A stretch of 64,000 nt of DNA from NCBI RefSeq assembly GCF_965279675.1, contig NZ_CBDIIJ010000002.1, positions 1,302,001-1,366,000 of the forward strand, read 5' to 3'. Position 1 is the first letter of the stretch; each line of letters opens with the position of its first letter. The notes beneath the pieces were generated by a model. That model saw nothing but the letters and a program-made list of their open reading frames with translations, was not told the DNA's origin and did not search any database. Source of the DNA: Mucisphaera sp965279675 (lineage in GTDB: Bacteria > Planctomycetota > Phycisphaerae > Phycisphaerales > Phycisphaeraceae). Below are positions 60,173-64,000 of this stretch, in pieces. Both the position numbers and the translations under genes were made by a program.

Positions 60173-60208
60173 TATACTTGCATCATGGCGTCACTTATTC
60201 AACATAAG
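60173..60208 (+). promoter_or_regulatory. arsR promoter and candidate ArsR operator
   Basis: TATACT at 60173-60178 is a good -10; the expected start site falls at or next to the ATG at 60185, and no ribosome site precedes that ATG, so the mRNA may be leaderless. CTTAT (60194-60198), spacer TCAAC, ATAAG (60204-60208) is a perfect inverted repeat within the first codons, suited to ArsR autoregulation. Confidence 0.45.
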
Positions 60209-60583
60209 CAACCCTCACCCAGGCAGGCCGTTCGCCGGCGGTCGCGGTTCGATCGCCTGCTCGACACCGAACTGCTCAAGGCCCTCGCCGAACCGACCCG
60301 CGCCCGCCTGCTCTCCTGTCTGCTCAAGTGCGGCCGTCCCTGCTCGGTCACCGAGGTCGCCGAGTGCTGCGAGATCGACTTCTCGATGGTCGCCAGGCAC
60401 CTCTCGCTGATGGCCCGCGCCGGCCTGCTCACCAGCCAGAAAAAGGGCCGCACGGTCTGGTACACCGCCAACGCCAACACCCTCGAACAGCACTTCCGCG
60501 ACCTCGCCGATGCCCTGGCCAACAGCCAGCCCGACACGAGTTACTGCAACACCGACGGATGCTGTTCTAACGCAAGCAAGTAA
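60185..60583 (+). CDS. arsR: ArsR/SmtB-family arsenic-responsive repressor
   Basis: 132 residues with a winged helix (LAEPTRARLLSCLL, VARHLSLMARAGLLTSQKKG, VWYTAN). Cysteines are frequent: CLLKCGRPCS, ECCEID and a C-terminal CNTDGCC, giving several candidates for the As(III) site; the exact set cannot be fixed by eye. It heads the operon arsR-arsC-acr3-arsM and should release its operator when arsenite binds. Confidence 0.93.
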   Translation: MASLIQHKQPSPRQAVRRRSRFDRLLDTELLKALAEPTRARLLSCLLKCGRPCSVTEVAECCEIDFSMVARHLSLMARAGLLTSQKKGRTVWYTANANTLEQHFRDLADALANSQPDTSYCNTDGCCSNASK

Positions 60584-60591
60584 GGGCCCGC

Positions 60592-61071
60592 TTGAACAAC
60601 ACAAACCGACCGCGTGTGATGTTCCTCTGTACCGGCAACGCCTGCAGGAGTCAGATGGCCGAAGGCTGGGCCAGGCACCTGCACGGCGACCGTATCGACG
60701 TGTGCAGCGCCGGTATTAACCCGCACGGCCTGAACCCAACCGCGGTCCGCGCGATGAGCGAGGCCGGCGTGGACATCTCCGCCCACACCAGCAAGACCGT
60801 CGAGTCTTGCTCGCCCGAAACGCTCGACCTCGTGGTCACGGTCTGCGGCCACGCGCACGAGAACTGCCCCGTGTTCGTCTCGCAGAACCCGCGGACACGC
60901 GTCATCCACCACGGCTTCGACGACCCGCCTGTACTCGCCGCCGATGCTTTGAATGAAGACGATGCCATGCGCCACTACAGACGCGTGCGCGATGAAATCC
61001 GCTTGTTTATCGAGACACTGCCAGCCCTGCTCGAGCAGCCAGCCGCGAGCATCGAAGGGGTCAACCGATGA
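60592..61071 (+). CDS. arsC: Arsenate reductase, low-molecular-weight phosphatase type
   Basis: Reduces As(V) to As(III). 159 residues; the phosphatase-like loop FLCTGNACRSQMAEGWA holds the nucleophile Cys, and ESCSPETLDLVVTVCGHAHENCPVF holds the shuttle cysteines of the thioredoxin-coupled class. A TTG start at 60592 follows AAGGG by about five bases; no ATG lies upstream. The stop overlaps the acr3 start (ATGA, 61068-61071). Confidence 0.94.
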   Translation: MNNTNRPRVMFLCTGNACRSQMAEGWARHLHGDRIDVCSAGINPHGLNPTAVRAMSEAGVDISAHTSKTVESCSPETLDLVVTVCGHAHENCPVFVSQNPRTRVIHHGFDDPPVLAADALNEDDAMRHYRRVRDEIRLFIETLPALLEQPAASIEGVNR

Positions 61072-62177
61072 GCCACGCTGCCAGTCCGACTCCCTCAGAA
61101 GCCGCCTGCGCAATAACCCGTCCCAAACGACTCAGTTTTCTCGACCGCTTTCTGACGCTTTGGATCTTCCTCGCGATGGTGCTCGGCGTGCTCATCGGGA
61201 GCTTCTTCCCAAGCGTCACCGAGGCGATCGACCGCGTTTCCGTTGGCACCACCAATATCCCGATCGCTATCGGCCTTGTCCTGATGATGTACCCGCCCCT
61301 CGCGAAGGTACGCTACGAAAAACTGCCCGAGGTCTTCCGCGACTGGAAGGTCCTCGTGCTCTCACTGGTACAAAACTGGCTCGTCGGGCCGATGCTGATG
61401 TTTGCACTCGCCGTCCTCTTCCTTCATGACCAGCCCGATTACATGGTCGGACTCATCCTGGTTGGCCTTGCCCGCTGCATCGCTATGGTCCTAGTCTGGA
61501 ACGACCTCGCTCGTGGCAGCAGCGACTACGCAGCGGGATTGGTCGCATTCAACAGCATCTTTCAGGTTCTCTTCTTCGGGGTCTATGCCTGGGTCTTCAT
61601 CACCTGGCTCCCGCCGCTACTCGGGCTGGAAGGTGCGGCCGTCGATATCTCGATGGGCGAGGTCTTCCAGAGCGTCATGATCTACCTGGGGCTGCCGTTC
61701 TTCACAGGCATGCTTACAGGCTTCATCCTCCGGCCGATCAAAGGCGACGCCTGGTACTCAGAAAAGTTCATCCCCACCATCGCACCGATGACGCTGGTTG
61801 CCCTCCTCTTTACCATCCTCGTCATGTTCAGCCTCAAGGGCGACCGCATCATCGCCCTGCCGCTCGACATCGTCCGAATCGCCATCCCGCTGGCGATCTA
61901 CTTCGTGGTCATGTTCCTCGTCAGCTTTCTCATGGCCAAGCGAGTGGGCGCTGACTACCAGCGAGCTGCCACCCTCGCGTTCACGGCTTCAGGCAATAAC
62001 TTCGAACTGGCGATCGCTGTGGCCATTGCCGTCTTTGGTATCGGCTCGGGCGTCGCCTTCGCCACCGTGGTCGGCCCTCTGGTCGAAGTGCCAGTGCTGA
62101 TCGGATTGGTCAGCGTGTCGCTCTGGCTTGGACGGCGTCTGTATGGCAACCACAGCCAGCACATCAGCACGCGTTAA
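61068..62177 (+). CDS. acr3: Arsenite efflux permease Acr3
   Basis: 369 residues with about ten membrane helices. GLILVGLARCIAMVLVWNDLA contains the essential Cys of ACR3 transporters, and FTASGNNFELAIAVAIAVFG carries the conserved helix-9 Asn and Glu. It expels As(III) made by ArsC, and its start is coupled to arsC by a four-base overlap. Confidence 0.95.
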   Translation: MSHAASPTPSEAACAITRPKRLSFLDRFLTLWIFLAMVLGVLIGSFFPSVTEAIDRVSVGTTNIPIAIGLVLMMYPPLAKVRYEKLPEVFRDWKVLVLSLVQNWLVGPMLMFALAVLFLHDQPDYMVGLILVGLARCIAMVLVWNDLARGSSDYAAGLVAFNSIFQVLFFGVYAWVFITWLPPLLGLEGAAVDISMGEVFQSVMIYLGLPFFTGMLTGFILRPIKGDAWYSEKFIPTIAPMTLVALLFTILVMFSLKGDRIIALPLDIVRIAIPLAIYFVVMFLVSFLMAKRVGADYQRAATLAFTASGNNFELAIAVAIAVFGIGSGVAFATVVGPLVEVPVLIGLVSVSLWLGRRLYGNHSQHISTR

Positions 62178-62192
62178 CAAAAGGACCCCGCC

Positions 62193-63095
62193 ATGAAACA
62201 ACCCAACAACCCCGACACCCTTCGCGACACCGTCCGCGAGGGCTACGCCCAGATCGCCCGCTCCGGCCAGTGGTCGGGTGTCCGCCCCGCTTCCGCTTCA
62301 CTCACCATCGCCGAGCAGACAGAGGAAGACGCATGTTGCTCAGGCGGCGGCTGCTGCGGACCCACCACCCTCACCCCCGAGCAGGTCGCCCTCGCCGTCG
62401 GTTACGACGACAGCGCCCTCAACGCACTGCCCGAAGGCGCCAACATGGGCCTGTCCTGCGGCAACCCCACCGCGATCGTCTCCCTCAAGCCCGGCGAGAT
62501 CGTGCTCGACCTCGGCTCAGGCGGCGGCTTCGACTGCTTCATCGCCGGACCCAAAGTCGGCGCCGAAGGCCGAGTCATCGGCATCGACATGACCCCCGAG
62601 ATGCTCGCCAAGGCCCGCCAGAATATCGACGGCTACCGACAACAGTCAGGCCTCGACAACGTCGAGTTCCGCCTGGGTGAGATCGAACACCTCCCCGTCG
62701 CCGACGGCACCGTCGACGTCGTGATCTCCAACTGCGTGATCAACCTCTCACCCGACAAACCTCAGGTCTGGCGAGAGATCGCCCGCGTCCTCAAGCCCGG
62801 CGGCCGCGTCGCCGTCTCCGACCTCGCCCTCCTCAAACCACTCCCCCAACCGGTCCGCGAAGACCTCGAAGCCCTGGTCGGCTGCGTCGCCGGAGCCGAA
62901 CTCGTCGAGGACATCCGCGCCGCCGTACAAGCCGCGGGCCTTACCGACCTCCAACTGACCCCCAAACCCGAGTACATCGAAGCCATGACCAACTGGCAGG
63001 ACCCCCTCTACCAGAAAGTCGCCGCGTCCCTACCCGAGGGCGCGAAGGTGAGTGATTATGTGGTGAGCCTGGATGTGACGGGCCGGCGAGAGTAA
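62193..63095 (+). CDS. arsM: Arsenite S-adenosylmethionine methyltransferase
   Basis: 300 residues. A Cys-rich segment CCSGGGCCGPTTLTPEQVA near residue 46 is followed by GLSCGNPTAIVSL, the SAM site VLDLGSGGGFDCF, VISNCVINLSPDK and LVGCVAGAEL; the last three cysteines correspond to the As(III)-binding set of ArsM. It produces methylated arsenicals. AAAGGA precedes the ATG. A short coding remnant similar to its own Cys-rich segment follows directly after its stop. Confidence 0.94.
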   Translation: MKQPNNPDTLRDTVREGYAQIARSGQWSGVRPASASLTIAEQTEEDACCSGGGCCGPTTLTPEQVALAVGYDDSALNALPEGANMGLSCGNPTAIVSLKPGEIVLDLGSGGGFDCFIAGPKVGAEGRVIGIDMTPEMLAKARQNIDGYRQQSGLDNVEFRLGEIEHLPVADGTVDVVISNCVINLSPDKPQVWREIARVLKPGGRVAVSDLALLKPLPQPVREDLEALVGCVAGAELVEDIRAAVQAAGLTDLQLTPKPEYIEAMTNWQDPLYQKVAASLPEGAKVSDYVVSLDVTGRRE

Positions 63096-63099
63096 GGAC

Positions 63100-63132
63100 G
63101 ACGGGCCGACCACGCTCACGCCAGAGCAGGCC
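63100..63132 (+). pseudogene. Remnant of a second arsM-like coding sequence
   Basis: Eleven codons read DGPTTLTPEQA, matching CGPTTLTPEQV in the intact arsM (62355-62387). Within the nine identical residues several codons differ only at third positions, so this is a diverged coding copy and not a recent exact duplication. It begins five bases past the arsM stop, has no start codon and no continuation. Confidence 0.6.
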
Positions 63133-63137
63133 ACGTG

Positions 63138-63644
63138 TCAGAACGCGCCTTCGGGCGGGCCGAACCCCGTAGCCATCCGCCACTGAGTGAGTTGACCCAG
63201 ATGGTACCCCTCGTGGTGCCCCAGCATGTACGCGATCGCGACCCCGTTGGTCGGGAAGAAGTCTCGCCACTCCGGTACGACGAACTCAGCGGCGAGCTCT
63301 TTCTCGGTCATCGTCTCGACCAGGCCAGCCAGCGTCCCATGCACGGCCTCAAGCGTCGTGAGCAAGTCAGCCTTGCTCGGGAAGAGCGAGCGATCGCCGC
63401 TCACCGGGCCGCCTGGCTGCCCGAGCTCGGACCACGAGGCGGGCACGCCGGCGAAATCCTTCGGATCGCCAAGCAAGCACCCAGCGAGCATTCCGCTGCC
63501 GACCGCGAGATGCGCGAGCACCCAGGCCGGGTGTTTCGCGTTGAGGTAGGGCAGCTCTGCAAAGCGCTCGTCGGGTACGTCAGCGACGAGCTTCTTTGCT
63601 TCAGACAGAGTATGGGCGTACAAGCCAAGGATCTGGGTCTTCAT
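63138..63644 (-). CDS. DinB-like four-helix protein
   Basis: 168 residues starting MKTQILGLYAHTL. The DinB/YfiT-like fold is suggested by a helix-rich chain with HPAWVLAHLAVGSGMLAG and GHHEGYHLGQLTQWR, whose three histidines form the usual metal site. Family members include thiol-dependent transferases and proteins of unknown role. GGAG 7 bases before the ATG supports this start; the longer frame upstream is not conserved. It is convergent with arsM. Confidence 0.82.
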   Translation of the reverse strand: MKTQILGLYAHTLSEAKKLVADVPDERFAELPYLNAKHPAWVLAHLAVGSGMLAGCLLGDPKDFAGVPASWSELGQPGGPVSGDRSLFPSKADLLTTLEAVHGTLAGLVETMTEKELAAEFVVPEWRDFFPTNGVAIAYMLGHHEGYHLGQLTQWRMATGFGPPEGAF

Positions 63645-63753
63645 AACACAACTCCAGGTGGTGTCGTCGTAAAGTCGATAACTAGGGCAAAAGGAAGGAT
63701 GCTGGCAAGCTAGTTCTGCGTGACATGCCGGCACGCAGAACCTGAGCGTTCGG

Positions 63754-64000
63754 TCATGGTCGCACGCCGTGCTCCGGGGACGCACCCTTGGCGTCCGTAC
63801 CATCGACAAACATCGATCGGAAGGGCTCCATGGGCTCGATTTCCTCGATGACATCTACCAGCACGCCGCCGGGCGCCTGAACGATGAAGTGGCGCTGACC
63901 GAACACCTCGTCTCGCAGCGGTTGGACGATCTCGAGGCCGTCGCGCTTGGCTTGCTCGAAGGCCGATGATGCGTCATCGATCTCGAAGTTGACCAGCACG
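63754..64000 (-). CDS. VOC/glyoxalase-like protein, N-terminal part cut by window edge
   Basis: The frame is open past the right edge; about 82 residues of the C-terminal part are visible. VNFEIDDASSAFEQAKRDGL, LRDEVFGQRHFIVQAPGGVLVDVIEE fit the betaalpha-betabetabeta unit of the vicinal-oxygen-chelate fold, with His in RHF and Asp/Glu at the end of the last strand as possible metal ligands. No cysteines are visible, so it is probably not the C-As lyase ArsI despite the nearby arsenic genes. Confidence 0.75.
   Translation of the reverse strand, partial: VLVNFEIDDASSAFEQAKRDGLEIVQPLRDEVFGQRHFIVQAPGGVLVDVIEEIEPMEPFRSMFVDGTDAKGASPEHGVRP

Noticed and set aside
63754..64000. ArsI C-As lyase next to the arsenic operon
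   Set aside because: The visible part has the VOC fold but no cysteine pair, and it lies beyond a DinB-like gene on the other strand.
1..64000. CRISPR arrays, insertion sequences, tRNAs
   Set aside because: No short regular DNA repeats with spacers, no transposase and no cloverleaf-like sequence were found by eye in the intergenic regions.

Overview
The window is high-GC bacterial DNA from a planctomycete, most likely of the class Phycisphaerae. The main clues are a giant surface protein with the planctomycete N-terminal LEPRxLL motif, a small PEP-CTERM protein, a site-2-protease/HlyD pair, and several proteins of a type seen mainly in planctomycetes. No tRNA, rRNA, CRISPR array, transposase or phage gene was found by eye.

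Layout: 1-10 kb holds a truncated polysaccharide deacetylase, pyruvate kinase, purE-purK (purine synthesis), and a NhaR-like LysR regulator divergent from a two-gene RND efflux operon. After two small hypothetical genes comes a leftward five-gene operon (17.6 to 10.9 kb): a GAF-domain HlyD-like adaptor, a membrane M50 metalloprotease/HlyD fusion, a DUF3467 protein, a PBP4-type D,D-carboxypeptidase and a GNAT acetyltransferase. Divergent from it, 18.0-39.2 kb is one uninterrupted gene of about 7,050 codons. It encodes a LEPRxLL protein built from propeller-like segments, about 19 flagellin-IN-like repeats, beta-solenoid blocks, two pre-peptidase-like domains and a C-terminal metzincin-type zinc protease (HELGHILGFNH plus a Met-turn). 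It ends at a clear intrinsic terminator.

39.3-49.1 kb holds dsbD, an agmatine-to-putrescine pair (aguB, aguA), a facing operon of C45 acyltransferase/hydrolase, class III aminotransferase and GNAT protein, then yebC, an S41-like protease and acylphosphatase. 49.1-56.7 kb runs leftward: a PocR-GAF-SpoIIE phosphatase, a secreted Phycisphaerae-type protein, greA, a membrane protein, an FtsQ-like protein, ddl and an unknown protein. 56.8-64 kb holds an unrecognised secreted protein, the PEP-CTERM protein, an SMR transporter, a GNAT protein, an arsenic operon (arsR, arsC, acr3, arsM) followed by a small remnant of a second arsM-like sequence, a DinB-like protein and a truncated VOC protein.

The most interesting region is 10.9-39.2 kb. 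A giant mosaic surface metalloprotease sits back to back with an envelope operon of a membrane protease and HlyD-type adaptors, which could export, anchor or process it. That link is inferred from position and domain content only. Strand composition also changes sharply near 10.05 kb: the + strand is C-rich to the left and G-rich to the right, whichever strand is coding.
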